This document shows positions 44,048-53,086 of a stretch of DNA of 64,000 nt, piece after piece. Source of the stretch: Chelativorans alearensis (GTDB lineage Bacteria > Pseudomonadota > Alphaproteobacteria > Rhizobiales > Rhizobiaceae); contig NZ_WQNI01000008.1 in the NCBI RefSeq assembly GCF_010993735.1, forward strand, positions 170,916 through 234,915, written 5' to 3'. Each line of letters begins with the position of its first letter. Positions within the stretch are counted from its first letter, which is position 1. The position numbers and the translations under genes are program-made. Under the pieces are notes generated by a model. It did not search any database. It worked only from the letters and a program-made list of their open reading frames with translations, and was not told the DNA's origin.

Positions 44048-46411
44048 ATGTCTGTCCTCGACCGCAAGCTCCTCCGCGATCTTGCCCGCATGTGGGCACA
44101 GGTGCTCGCCATCGCCCTGGTCATGGCCTGTGGCGTTGCCACACTCGTGCTGGCCATCGGCGCCTACCGCTCGCTCGACGAGACACGCGCGGCCTTCTAT
44201 GACCGCTACCGCTTCGCGACCGTCTTTTCGGGGCTGACGCGGGCGCCTCTTCAGCTCAAGACCCGGCTTTCATCGATCTCTGGCGTGAGCGGTATCGAGC
44301 TGCGCATTGTCAAGCCAGTCCTGCTGGACATCCCCGGCATGGTGGAGCCTGCGACCGGCATCGCCGTCTCGATCCCGGACTTCGGCGAGCCGGCGGTCAA
44401 TCGCCTCTACCTTCGTTCCGGGCGCCTGCCTGAACCGGGTCGTACTAGCGAGATCGCGGTGACGGAGCCATTCGCGGCCGCTCATCGGATGGCACCTGGC
44501 AGCCGCTTCGACGCCATCATGAACGGGCGCAAGCGGACGCTGACCGTTACGGGCATCGTGCTGTCACCGGAATATATCTACGCCATCGGGCCGGGCGACC
44601 TGGTCCCCGACCAGCGGCGCTTCGGCGTCTTTTTCATGCCGCGCACGGCGCTCGCCGGCATCTTCGACATGACCGGCGCCTTCAACGACGTGGCGATCCG
44701 CACCCAGAGGAACGTCGACCTACGCGCGGTGATCGACGCTCTCGATACCCTGCTCAAGCCCTACGGGGGAACGGGTGCACACGACCGGGATGACCAGATC
44801 TCGCACATGTTCCTGGACAGCGAACTGGTCCAGCTCCGCGCCATGGCGATGGTCATTCCGCCGGTCTTCCTGTTCGTCTCAGCGTTCCTGGTCAACATGA
44901 TCCTGACACGTCTCATCGCCCTTGAGCGCGAGCAGGTCGGGCTGATGAAAGCCGTCGGCTATGGCCCGATGGCGATCGCCTGGCACTACGCGAAACTGAC
45001 GCTAATCGTGGCCTTGGTCGGCATCGCCATCGGCTCGGTCGCCGGCAACTGGCTGGGGCGTGGCATGACGGACCTTTATGCCCGCTTCTATTCGTTCCCC
45101 TTCCTGATCTTCCGGCAGAGCCTCGACCTTTACGCCATTGCCGCCACCGTCAGCGCGCTGGCAGCGTTGGCAGGCAGCGCCCGCGCCATCTGGAGCGTGG
45201 TGCGCCTTCCGCCGGCGGTAGCGATGCAGCCACCGGCGCCCACGCGCTATCGCAGCCTGCTTGGGGCGGGATCGCGCCTTTTGCGGGTGTTTTCGCAGCT
45301 CACGATCATGGCCCTCCGCCACCTGATCCGCTGGCCGGTGCGCACCCTTACAACCGCACTTGGAACGTCGCTTGCTGTGGCGCTCCTGATCACGGCCCTG
45401 TTCGCGTTCGATTCAACAGCCTTCATGGTCGACACCGTGTTCACGCGCTCCGAACGCCAGGATGCGACCCTGTCCTTCAGTACAGAACGCTCTCCTCGCG
45501 CATTGCAGGAAGTGGCCGCCATGCCCGGTGTGCTGCGCGCGGAGGGTTTTCGCGCAACGCCGGTCATCCTGCGCCATGGCCATCGTGAGCGCCGGCTCGT
45601 GATCCAGGGGCTTGTTCGGGAAGCGGACCTTTCCCGCGCGCTCGACAAGGCTCTCGATTCCGTTGAGCCACCATCTTCAGGGCTGATGATCTCGGAGTGG
45701 GTCGCCAACTTGCTCGACCTGCACATTGGCGACATTGCCGAGGTCGAACTGTTGGAAAGAGACCATCGGATGGCGGCGGTGCCGATAAGCAGCGTCGTCG
45801 AAAGCTTCATCGGGCTCGCCGTCTACATGCGCACTGACGCCCTCGACCGGATGATCGGCGACGGGCCGCGGCTCTCAGGGGTGCATGTGGCCATCGACCC
45901 CTCGCAGCTCTCCAAGCTTTACGAGACCATCAAGCGCACGCCGGCGGTTGCGGCGATCGCTTTGCAGGGGCTCTCACGCGAGCGTTTTCGAGAGACAATC
46001 GAGGAGAACATCACCATCATGACGACCGTCTACGCCGCACTTGCCGTCATCATCACCTTCGGCGTCGTCTACAACTCGGCACGCATCCAGTTTTCGGAGC
46101 GGGCACGGGAACTGGCAAGCCTGCGTGTTCTCGGTTTCACCAAGGGCGAGGTGTCGAGTGTTCTCCTGATCGAACTCGGCGCGATCGTCGCGCTGGCGCA
46201 GCCGCTTGGCTGGCTGTTCGGCTATTTCTTTTCCTGGACGGTGGTGGAGGGATTCTCGAGCGACCTTTTCCGCGTCCCGTTCATCATTGACCGCTCCACA
46301 TTCGCCGCCTCCAGCCTCGTGGTGCTTGGCGTTGCGGCACTGTCGGCTCTGATCGTGCGCCGCCGTGTCGACAGGCTCGACCTCGTGCGTGTGCTCAAGA
46401 CAAGGGAATAG
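44048..46411 (+). CDS. FtsX-type ABC transporter permease
   Basis: These 787 residues have two FtsX domains separated by extracytoplasmic parts (about 50-240 and 460-650), with transmembrane helices near the N-terminus, 270-400 and 660-780. The stretch LIALEREQVGLMKAVGYGPM and the C-terminal ELASLRVLGFTKGEVSSVLL are typical coupling regions of this family. It is the membrane partner of the ATPase at 43336. The substrate is unknown. Confidence 0.9.
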   Translation: MSVLDRKLLRDLARMWAQVLAIALVMACGVATLVLAIGAYRSLDETRAAFYDRYRFATVFSGLTRAPLQLKTRLSSISGVSGIELRIVKPVLLDIPGMVEPATGIAVSIPDFGEPAVNRLYLRSGRLPEPGRTSEIAVTEPFAAAHRMAPGSRFDAIMNGRKRTLTVTGIVLSPEYIYAIGPGDLVPDQRRFGVFFMPRTALAGIFDMTGAFNDVAIRTQRNVDLRAVIDALDTLLKPYGGTGAHDRDDQISHMFLDSELVQLRAMAMVIPPVFLFVSAFLVNMILTRLIALEREQVGLMKAVGYGPMAIAWHYAKLTLIVALVGIAIGSVAGNWLGRGMTDLYARFYSFPFLIFRQSLDLYAIAATVSALAALAGSARAIWSVVRLPPAVAMQPPAPTRYRSLLGAGSRLLRVFSQLTIMALRHLIRWPVRTLTTALGTSLAVALLITALFAFDSTAFMVDTVFTRSERQDATLSFSTERSPRALQEVAAMPGVLRAEGFRATPVILRHGHRERRLVIQGLVREADLSRALDKALDSVEPPSSGLMISEWVANLLDLHIGDIAEVELLERDHRMAAVPISSVVESFIGLAVYMRTDALDRMIGDGPRLSGVHVAIDPSQLSKLYETIKRTPAVAAIALQGLSRERFRETIEENITIMTTVYAALAVIITFGVVYNSARIQFSERARELASLRVLGFTKGEVSSVLLIELGAIVALAQPLGWLFGYFFSWTVVEGFSSDLFRVPFIIDRSTFAASSLVVLGVAALSALIVRRRVDRLDLVRVLKTRE

Positions 46412-46415
46412 TCCG

Positions 46416-47612
46416 ATGAAATCCCTCTGGCTCAAACGCTCCTTGATGGCACTGGCGGCATTGGCGGCGGTCGCCGTCGTCGCCTGGTCCCTGCGCGAGC
46501 AACCGGCTCTCGTGGACGTCGCGGAGATAAGGCGAGCCCCCATGAAGGTGACGATCCGGGAAGAGGGCGTCACCCGCGTGCGCGAGGTTTACACGGTCTC
46601 CGCCCCTATCGCCGGGCACCTTTCTCGAACGGTGCTCAAGGAGGGCGACCGCGTGAAAGCGGGTGAGACCGTTGTGGCCAGTATCCACCCCCTCGACCCA
46701 CCTCTCCTCGACCGGCGCACTGAAGCGGAATTGCTCGCCGCCCGCGATGCCGCACGGTCCGCCGTCGGCATTGCCGGGAGTGAGTTGCGAAAGGCCGAGA
46801 CGGCCCTGCGATTGGCGGAGACGGAGCTTGAGCGCGCCCTCAAGCTGCATGGGCCGGGTATCATCTCCGAAAGCGCCTTGCAGAAGGTGACCAACGACGT
46901 CGAGTTGCAGAAGGCGGCCGTGGAGGCTGCCCAGGCAACGGTCCGGTTCCGCCGGGCGGAACTGGCGAGCGTGGAGGCACGGCTCCAACAGACCGACCTT
47001 CGCGATCCAAGGGGCGAGAGCTGCTGTGTCAACGTGCTTGCGCCAGTGGATGGCACAGTGCTTGGCGTGCTTGCCGAGAGTGAGCAGGCCGTGGCAGCCG
47101 GCGCGCAGATCGCCCAGATCGGCGATACGAGCGATCTCGAGGTGGTCGTCGACCTTTTATCGGCCGACGCCGTCCGCATCGCACCGGGAACCATCGCGCT
47201 CGTGCATGACTGGGGCGGCGATCGGCCCCTCGAGGCCACCGTCCGGCGTATCGATCCGGCCGCCTTCACCAAGGTTTCCGCGCTTGGCATCGAGGAGCAG
47301 CGCGTCAACACGGTTCTGGACCTCGAAGAAAGCGACGACCGCTTGGGACATGGTTATCGGGTGTTTGCGGAGATGACTGTCTGGAAGAGCGCAGACTGCC
47401 TGCAGGTGCCGATCAGCGCGCTTTTCCGCAACGGAGGTGACTGGAACGTGTTCACCGTCGAGGACGGCCGCCTGCGGCAAACGACGGTGGAGATCGGCCA
47501 GATGAACGACGAAGTGGCCGAGGTACTGGGCGGTGTCGAGGCTGGCGACGTCGTCGTCCTCCACCCTGCGGACACACTTGAGCAGGGTAGCTGGGTCGAT
47601 CGTAGAGAGTGA
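46416..47612 (+). CDS. HlyD-type periplasmic adaptor of the ABC exporter
   Basis: This 398-residue membrane fusion protein has an N-terminal transmembrane helix (about 8-25), lipoyl halves (APIAGHLSRTVLKEGDRVKA and NVLAPVDGTVLGVL), a coiled-coil hairpin (about 95-195) and a barrel domain. It begins 4 nt after the permease stop. It lets the FtsX-type pump reach the outer membrane. ATG 46416 provides the helix start; earlier codons overlap the permease gene. A Cys pair (ESCCVNV) in the lipoyl region is unusual. Confidence 0.85.
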   Translation: MKSLWLKRSLMALAALAAVAVVAWSLREQPALVDVAEIRRAPMKVTIREEGVTRVREVYTVSAPIAGHLSRTVLKEGDRVKAGETVVASIHPLDPPLLDRRTEAELLAARDAARSAVGIAGSELRKAETALRLAETELERALKLHGPGIISESALQKVTNDVELQKAAVEAAQATVRFRRAELASVEARLQQTDLRDPRGESCCVNVLAPVDGTVLGVLAESEQAVAAGAQIAQIGDTSDLEVVVDLLSADAVRIAPGTIALVHDWGGDRPLEATVRRIDPAAFTKVSALGIEEQRVNTVLDLEESDDRLGHGYRVFAEMTVWKSADCLQVPISALFRNGGDWNVFTVEDGRLRQTTVEIGQMNDEVAEVLGGVEAGDVVVLHPADTLEQGSWVDRRE

Positions 47613-47732
47613 AACGCGCGTGACCCAAACCCCACTGCGTCGATTGCTCGCGATACGGTCGTGCACATCCTTCTCACCCCAGTGATCAGATCTCCTCATG
47701 CAAGCTCGGATGGAAGAACAACCGGGGCTGCG

Positions 47733-48569
47733 CTATCGTGCCATAAGGACCGGCAGCGAGGACTGAGCGAGGATCGACTTCGTGACGCCACCGAAGATGC
47801 GCTCGCGGATGCGCGAATGGCCATAGGCGCCCATCACAAGGAGATCGGCCGCACAATCGACAGCGTGCCTCCGCAGGATTTCAGCGGTGGAATGACCTTG
47901 GCTCGATAGGCAGTCGACAGTCACCTTCGCACCGTGACGGGCAAGATAGGCCGCCGCATCGGCGCCCGGCTCCGCACCATGGCCGCTCTCGCTCTCAACC
48001 GGATCGACTGACACCAGCCGAACCTCCTCAGCGCCTTCAAGTATATCGAGGCACTCGCGCACCGCCCTTGCGGCTTCGATGCGCGAATCCCATGCAATCA
48101 TGATGCGTTTCGGGCTGAGTGTGGCCTGCCAACCTTCCGGGACGACCAGAAGCGGCTTGCCCGAGGAGAAGAGGGCCCCCTCGATTGCCTTACTCCTTAG
48201 TGTGCCGCCCGCGGGCAGGTCGGGCCAGACCACTGTAATGTCTGCATAGCGGCCGCGCCGACCGATCGCTTCGTCGGCCCACGCGACTTCCGTATATTCG
48301 CTTGCCACGTCCGTAGAGATGGATGTTGAAGCCAGGTATTGCGAGACCTGAACGGTGCGCCCCTGCAACGCTTCGAGATCAGCCCGTCGCTCCTCCATCC
48401 AGGCGTCGGAGGCCATTGCTGCATACTCTCCAACGGGCGGCGGCGCGGCAAGCGCGACGACAAGAACGGAAAGATGGGCCTTCGCCTCCTCGCACAGCGC
48501 AACGGCGTTCCCAAGATCGCCCTCAGCTTGGGTAAGGCCCGTGACCGTAAGAAGCGTCCTGAATGACAT
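47733..48569 (-). CDS. Universal stress protein (two-domain UspA)
   Basis: The 278 residues hold two Usp-fold halves. The C-terminal half has the ATP-binding pattern G-2x-G-9x-G in GAYGHSRIRERIFGGVTKSI. The N-terminal half is degenerate. ATG 48569 follows GGAG. A good FNR-type box lies 68 nt upstream. Usp proteins help survival during growth arrest and oxygen limitation. Confidence 0.88.
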   Translation of the reverse strand: MSFRTLLTVTGLTQAEGDLGNAVALCEEAKAHLSVLVVALAAPPPVGEYAAMASDAWMEERRADLEALQGRTVQVSQYLASTSISTDVASEYTEVAWADEAIGRRGRYADITVVWPDLPAGGTLRSKAIEGALFSSGKPLLVVPEGWQATLSPKRIMIAWDSRIEAARAVRECLDILEGAEEVRLVSVDPVESESGHGAEPGADAAAYLARHGAKVTVDCLSSQGHSTAEILRRHAVDCAADLLVMGAYGHSRIRERIFGGVTKSILAQSSLPVLMAR

Positions 48570-48636
48570 GATGACACTCCGCTCACCGTGGACGTCCAAG
48601 TGAGACATTCTATATCTCACTCGATCTATTCCCTTC

Positions 48637-48650
48637 TTGCGCTGAATCAA
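48637..48650 (-). promoter_or_regulatory. FNR/FixK-type box upstream of uspA
   Basis: TTGCGCTGAATCAA (TTGCG-N4-ATCAA) gives a predicted class II start near 48602 and a 33-nt leader for uspA. Confidence 0.6.
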
Positions 48651-48698
48651 ACCGCCAGCCGTTCACCGGCATATTATTAAGTAATGGCATCCGTGTGA

Positions 48699-48712
48699 TT
48701 GCTTTGGATCAA
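48699..48712 (+). promoter_or_regulatory. FNR/FixK-type box upstream of SHOCT gene
   Basis: TTGCTTTGGATCAA (TTGCT-N4-ATCAA). A class II start near 48747 gives about 95 nt of leader before ATG 48842. Confidence 0.5.
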
Positions 48713-48841
48713 GGCCGCACCGGAGGGGCTGTCTAGTGGAACCGTGTTGGGATGCCCGTCGAGATGGGCGGCGCAGCCGAGATTGCCAGGAGCAGCAGTA
48801 CATCCCCCGGTTGCCGTCTGGCGCAAAGGAGCAGGAACGTG

Positions 48842-49201
48842 ATGAGACTTACAGTATCGATCGGAACCATCGCAGGTGCAGCTATTGCTCTTCAGCCAGG
48901 TGCGGCATGGGCGCAAGCCTCCCCCGACTTCGACCGCTACGGCTGGGGACCGCACATGATGGGATGGGGTGGCGGGTGGTTCGGAATGATCTTCGGGCCG
49001 ATCTTCATGATCCTGGTGCTCGCCGTGGTGATCGCGGTCGCCGTTCTCCTCGTACGCTGGCTCGGCGGACCGTGGCAGGCCGCCGCCCCGCATCAGCCGC
49101 CATCGACGCGAACACCGCTCGATATCCTCAAGGAGCGCTTCGCGCGCGGGGAGATCGACAAGGAGGAATTCGAGGAGCGACGCCGCACTCTCGGCGAATG
49201 A
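48842..49201 (+). CDS. SHOCT-domain small membrane protein
   Basis: The 119 residues have a signal peptide or first helix (TVSIGTIAGAAIALQPGAAW), a Gly/Trp-rich stretch (GWGGGWFGM), a transmembrane helix (about 48-70) and a C-terminal SHOCT motif (LDILKERFARGEIDKEEFEE). SHOCT domains are short oligomerisation or linker modules. AAGGAG precedes ATG 48842. The DsrE gene follows by 27 nt in the same direction. Confidence 0.85.
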   Translation: MRLTVSIGTIAGAAIALQPGAAWAQASPDFDRYGWGPHMMGWGGGWFGMIFGPIFMILVLAVVIAVAVLLVRWLGGPWQAAAPHQPPSTRTPLDILKERFARGEIDKEEFEERRRTLGE

Positions 49202-49228
49202 ACCTCATCCATACCTGAGGTAACCCGA

Positions 49229-49579
49229 ATGAAGACCCTGTTCATCCTGAACGGTCCGCCCTATGGCACCGAGAGTTGCTACAATGCCCTTCGTCTTGCC
49301 CACACGCTCCTGAAAAAGGAGCCGGAAGCGGAGATTGCCGTCTTCCTGATGGCTGACGCCGTCATCGCAGCACGCAAGGGCCAGAGGACCCCGGACGGCT
49401 ATTACAACATAGAGCGCATGCTCAAGCGCGTGCTCGCGAAAGGCACCGTGTTGCTCTGCGGCACCTGCATGGACGCGCGCGGCATGACCGACAACGACGT
49501 CATGGATGGCGCGAAGCGCAGCACCATGGGCGAACTCGGGGATGCGACGCTTGGCGCTGACAAGGTACTGGTGTTCTGA
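49229..49579 (+). CDS. DsrE-family sulfur carrier-like protein
   Basis: This 116-residue protein has the DsrE/F-like fold: TLFILNGPPYGTESCYNALR at the N-terminus and a C-terminal CGTCMDARGM motif with two Cys that could carry persulfide sulfur. It probably handles sulfane sulfur in the cytosol, consistent with the sqr operon in the same block, but this is inference. It likely shares a transcript with the SHOCT gene. No FNR-type site precedes it directly. Confidence 0.85.
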   Translation: MKTLFILNGPPYGTESCYNALRLAHTLLKKEPEAEIAVFLMADAVIAARKGQRTPDGYYNIERMLKRVLAKGTVLLCGTCMDARGMTDNDVMDGAKRSTMGELGDATLGADKVLVF

Positions 49580-49730
49580 GACGATGACCCGGATCTATCT
49601 CGACAATGTCGCTAGGTGGAAGTCGGCATAGATTAGCATCGCACGCTCATCCTCCATCCCATCACCTGGGGTGAACTGGGCGACCAGGGTCGAGCATGGC
49701 AAGATCGAGCAGGATAGGCGCTCGGCGGCT

Positions 49731-50231
49731 CTAAAGTTGTCGGCGACGTATCGTCTCCGCGAGCTCGGCAAAAGTTTCCGCGAGCCCGGTGCCGGTCTTC
49801 GCGCTCACGAAATTGACAGTCGAGGGCGCGAGATCTCCAATCTGTCCGTCGCTTCCCCCGCTTTCTGCGAGATCTATCTTGTTTACAAGAGCCCTGTAGG
49901 GTCTTCCTGGAAATCTTGACTCAAAGCTGCGCGCCAATTCGACCATGTGCGTGACCGTTTGCGGCCGCGTTATATCCGATACGATGATCGCCGCCGAAGC
50001 GCCCGCAACGTAGACGGTTTCGAAAATACGCGTTCCAAAATCGCCGTCCGTATCCCACAGCACGAGGCGCGTCGGTTCACCCCCGTCGGCAGGGACATCA
50101 TAACTGAGAATTTCGACGCCAAGCGTCGTCATGTATTCCCCGTCGAAGCGATCATGTACGAGGCGATACATGACCGAGGTCTTGCCGACACCCATATCAC
50201 CGAGCAGCATGACTTTTGCCGTGAGCATCAC
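49731..50231 (-). CDS. Rab-like small GTPase
   Basis: This is a 166-residue Ras-superfamily GTPase. Motifs in order: P-loop GDMGVGKTS (11-19), switch I Thr36, G3 WDTDG (59-63), G4 NKID (117-120), G5 SAK (143-145). The residue after G3, normally Gln in Ras/Rab proteins, is Asp64, so intrinsic hydrolysis may differ. There is no lipid-anchor motif. The GTG start overlaps the stop of the OmpA-domain gene (50228), indicating translational coupling. The partner is probably the longin/roadblock-like cytoplasmic region of that protein. Confidence 0.85.
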   Translation of the reverse strand: MMLTAKVMLLGDMGVGKTSVMYRLVHDRFDGEYMTTLGVEILSYDVPADGGEPTRLVLWDTDGDFGTRIFETVYVAGASAAIIVSDITRPQTVTHMVELARSFESRFPGRPYRALVNKIDLAESGGSDGQIGDLAPSTVNFVSAKTGTGLAETFAELAETIRRRQL

Positions 50232-51940
50232 TGAGCCGGTTCGGTTTGAAACACGTTTTCGAAAGTAACCCGACGATTTGCGGCATTCGTTGCGCCGATT
50301 CTGTCGGCAATCGGCATCGATGCCGAGCGCGAAACGACAACCAATCGCGAGGGTTCGACCCCAAGAGAGATCAGCTTCTGTACTACCTGCTCCGCTCTGT
50401 TGAGAGCAAGTATCCTGTTGGTGGAATCGGACCCTATATGGTCCGTATGCCCGACGACTCGAACCCTCAGATCGTTGTCTGCAAGCAATCCCGCCAGCTG
50501 CCGCATCTGCCGCTCGGCCTCTTCGCGGTCGATGAATTCGTCGGTACCCGTGCGGAAGAAAACGGCCGCTGAAGCCATGAAGCGGGCGAGCCGTTCCGCA
50601 GGACCGTCGACAATGGACTGCAGCCTGCTGTATTGCTCGCTCAACTCGGCATATCGCCGATCTTGGGATTTCGTCTCTTCGGCAATCGCCCCGCGCGTTT
50701 CGTCGATGGTCTTTTGTATGTGCGCAAGTGACTGCTGTATAGTGGCGATATCGGCCTGCAATGCCGCCGACTGTTCCAGTTCGGGCACGATGCCGATCTG
50801 GTCAATGATCCGATATGGAGCCGCGGCCTCGGCCAGCGCTCCGATCACGGGAACGACATCCACTTGGCTGGGCTCAATGCCGGAGACCGTGAGCCGTCGA
50901 TTGCCATGGTCAAAGTCCAGCCGCAGCGGAAACGAAGCCAGCAACGGCTGCTCGTCGACAAGTTGCTGTAGCGCAGCGTTCGTCCGTTGCTCCAGCATCG
51001 TGCGAGTCACGAACGTGCCGGCGAACCAAGCGAGCAGGGCAGCGGCGAGAGTGACAAATATAAGCAGAACAACCCTTCCACGCCTTCTCTTCTTCTTGCG
51101 AGAGAGAGGATCGTTTTCGATGGACGTTGCCAATGCGGCAAGCGTCGCAGCATCGTGCTCCAAGCCGTGGTCCATGCTCTCAATCATGTCATAGAAAAGT
51201 GAATTGATCCTGGCTTCGTCGGCTGCACGCAGGAGGCCGATGCACTCTGCCGCCAGGATGAATCGCGGCGATGCGCGAAGCACGATCTCCTTTCCGCCGA
51301 AATCGAGCTTTTGTAGACTGCCTTCTTCGGCTAGCGCCTGAACCGAAAATTCAAGGATCGCTGCAACCATCGCGCTCATCAGGTCCGCGCGTTCGTCGGG
51401 GATGCCCTCCCGCTTCCAGTCTGCGATGAGGCGTCCACTGCCGCGTTCAATGATCAGCAACCGGTTAACCCGGGGCGGGTTGCTGTCCGCCAGCACGAAC
51501 TCGCTGATCGGACGGCCGGTCACCAGCGACTTGAGGCGCCCGCTCCAAAGTTCCGCGAATGTCAGCGCGCCAATGCGCTCCTCCAGAAACGCAACCAGTT
51601 GCTTGAAAGCATTTGCCACGGCTGCGCTGACCAGCCTCCCAATAATAGGATAGAGCGCATCGACCATCAGCTCGCGCGAATTCTTGATCTCGCTCCTGAC
51701 TGCGGAAACTACGGAGGGAGCAATGACGTTCGCAAGTTCGCGCGGCTGACGGACTTCCGCCCGCTCCAACGCGGAGACCAATATGTCTGCCGTTGCCGCT
51801 TCGAGGCGGTCGGGGTCGCCTACATACCGCTGGAGGAAAGCGACATCTGTTTCCAGCGTCTCAAGACGCGTCGCCTCCGCTTGAAAGAGCAATGTTTTGA
51901 GTTGCTCCATCTCGCGGCTCTGGCCGGCTGCAGATGCCAT
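50228..51940 (-). CDS. Membrane protein with longin/roadblock-like N-part and OmpA C-domain
   Basis: The 570 residues divide as follows. Residues 1-280 are cytoplasmic and contain a helical part followed by an alpha/beta region (about 150-250: VNRLLIIERGSGRLIADWKR, then LQKLDFGGKEIVLRASPRF) resembling longin or roadblock domains that bind small GTPases. A basic stretch RKKKRRR (281-287) precedes one transmembrane helix (288-311). The periplasmic part has a BON-like region (318-385), a coiled coil (390-445) and an OmpA peptidoglycan-binding domain (455-565, with VVGHTDHIGSDSTNRILALN). ATG 51940 lies one base after the stop of the coiled-coil gene. I infer a bridge from a cytosolic GTPase to the cell wall. 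Confidence 0.8.
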   Translation of the reverse strand: MASAAGQSREMEQLKTLLFQAEATRLETLETDVAFLQRYVGDPDRLEAATADILVSALERAEVRQPRELANVIAPSVVSAVRSEIKNSRELMVDALYPIIGRLVSAAVANAFKQLVAFLEERIGALTFAELWSGRLKSLVTGRPISEFVLADSNPPRVNRLLIIERGSGRLIADWKREGIPDERADLMSAMVAAILEFSVQALAEEGSLQKLDFGGKEIVLRASPRFILAAECIGLLRAADEARINSLFYDMIESMDHGLEHDAATLAALATSIENDPLSRKKKRRRGRVVLLIFVTLAAALLAWFAGTFVTRTMLEQRTNAALQQLVDEQPLLASFPLRLDFDHGNRRLTVSGIEPSQVDVVPVIGALAEAAAPYRIIDQIGIVPELEQSAALQADIATIQQSLAHIQKTIDETRGAIAEETKSQDRRYAELSEQYSRLQSIVDGPAERLARFMASAAVFFRTGTDEFIDREEAERQMRQLAGLLADNDLRVRVVGHTDHIGSDSTNRILALNRAEQVVQKLISLGVEPSRLVVVSRSASMPIADRIGATNAANRRVTFENVFQTEPAQ

Positions 51941-51941
51941 G

Positions 51942-52301
51942 CTACTTTCCTGAGCGGCCGGACCCCAGTTCGCTGATGGTCGCACCAAGCTGCGAAATGG
52001 CAGCACCGATCTCCTTATGCGAAGCGAGTTGCTTGTTTTCGCTGTTCCGCTCGAGTTCTTCGACCATTGCTTGCACAGCCGCCAACTCCTTCTCAAACTC
52101 CGCTTTGAGTTCTTTGAAGGTAGCCTGCATCTCTTCCCGCAGGTCAACTAGTCTATTTTCGATCGACCGCTGGGCACCGCCGAACAAGAGATCACGGACT
52201 TGATCTATTGTCTCCTCGGGGCGCGCTATCGCTTCCTTTTCACTCGGAGAAACATTCCCGTTCACATCCTTTTCGATCTGCTCAACGTTCTGCATGGTCA
52301 T
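51942..52301 (-). CDS. Small coiled-coil protein upstream of the OmpA/GTPase genes
   Basis: This 119-residue soluble protein is mostly helical, with a strong heptad pattern (SIENRLVDLREEMQATFKEL, then AEFEKELAAVQAMVEELERN). The segment VRDLLFGGAQRSIENR may be a recognition motif. The C-terminal third has AAISQLGATISELG. Its stop is 1 base before the next gene, so it is the first member of a three-gene operon. No family name is certain; the role is inferred as an oligomeric scaffold for the downstream OmpA-domain protein. Confidence 0.7.
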   Translation of the reverse strand: MTMQNVEQIEKDVNGNVSPSEKEAIARPEETIDQVRDLLFGGAQRSIENRLVDLREEMQATFKELKAEFEKELAAVQAMVEELERNSENKQLASHKEIGAAISQLGATISELGSGRSGK

Positions 52302-52396
52302 TCTCCAGATATCCCGCCATTACTGAAGGAAATTTGCCCCCGCCCGCAGACAGCACAAAATCCCGGGCACTCAGTCCCGAAAGTATGGATTTGTCA

Positions 52397-53086
52397 TTAC
52401 CCCGTTAAGCCAATTGTCCTTATCGCCAACTCAGTCCGGTTTCTAGCCCCGCACTTCTCCAGAATCGTGCTCACATAATTCTTTATCGTGCCCTCGGCCA
52501 AATGCAGTCGCTCGCCGATTTCGCTATTGCTCTTGCCCTCGACCACCAGTCTGAGAATTTCGTTCTCGCGCGCCGTCAGGCCGTTGTTGTGAACAGGAAG
52601 ACTCGCCGGGACGTGCCGGGGGCGCAGCCGCTTGAACTCGTTGAGGACGCGCGCGGTAACGCTTGGCGAAAGCGCCGATTGGCCGTTCATCACCGTGCGG
52701 ATCGTTGCCGCAATCTCATCGATCCTGGCGTCCTTCAAAAGATATGCCTTCGCGCCAGCGCTGACGGCTTCGAAGATCAAATCGTTCGTCTCGAAAGTAG
52801 TCAGGACGACAATATTGGTTTTCGGAAACTCGCGGAGGATTCGATGGGTCGCCGCAATGCCGTCGACACGCGGCATTTGCAAATCCATCAAGATGACATC
52901 GGGCCGATATCGGCGCGCAAATTCGATCGCCTGCTCGCCGTTGGCTGCACCCGGGAGAATTTCGAAGTCGTCGTTCTGCTGGGCAAGGAGCGTGGCAAGG
53001 CCTTCCCTTATCAGCGTCTGATCTTCGGCGATCAGCACACGCACCGCGTCAATTTGCTCACGCAACTCGCTCACCGGCCCCACCAT
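52397..53086 (-). CDS. NarL/FixJ-type response regulator
   Basis: The 229 residues form a receiver domain with phospho-acceptor Asp68 (VILMDLQMPRVDG) followed by a LuxR-type HTH (about 160-225, LTARENEILRLVVEGKSNSE). The ATG at 53086 overlaps the kinase gene end by 29 bases, so the pair is translated together. It lies directly upstream of the coiled-coil/OmpA/GTPase operon (95 bases between), its most likely target. Confidence 0.88.
   Translation of the reverse strand: MVGPVSELREQIDAVRVLIAEDQTLIREGLATLLAQQNDDFEILPGAANGEQAIEFARRYRPDVILMDLQMPRVDGIAATHRILREFPKTNIVVLTTFETNDLIFEAVSAGAKAYLLKDARIDEIAATIRTVMNGQSALSPSVTARVLNEFKRLRPRHVPASLPVHNNGLTARENEILRLVVEGKSNSEIGERLHLAEGTIKNYVSTILEKCGARNRTELAIRTIGLTG

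Noticed and set aside
49584..49619. Short frame MTRIYLDNVAR resembling the start of a cysteine desulfurase
   Set aside because: Only about eight residues match and a stop follows; too short to distinguish from chance.
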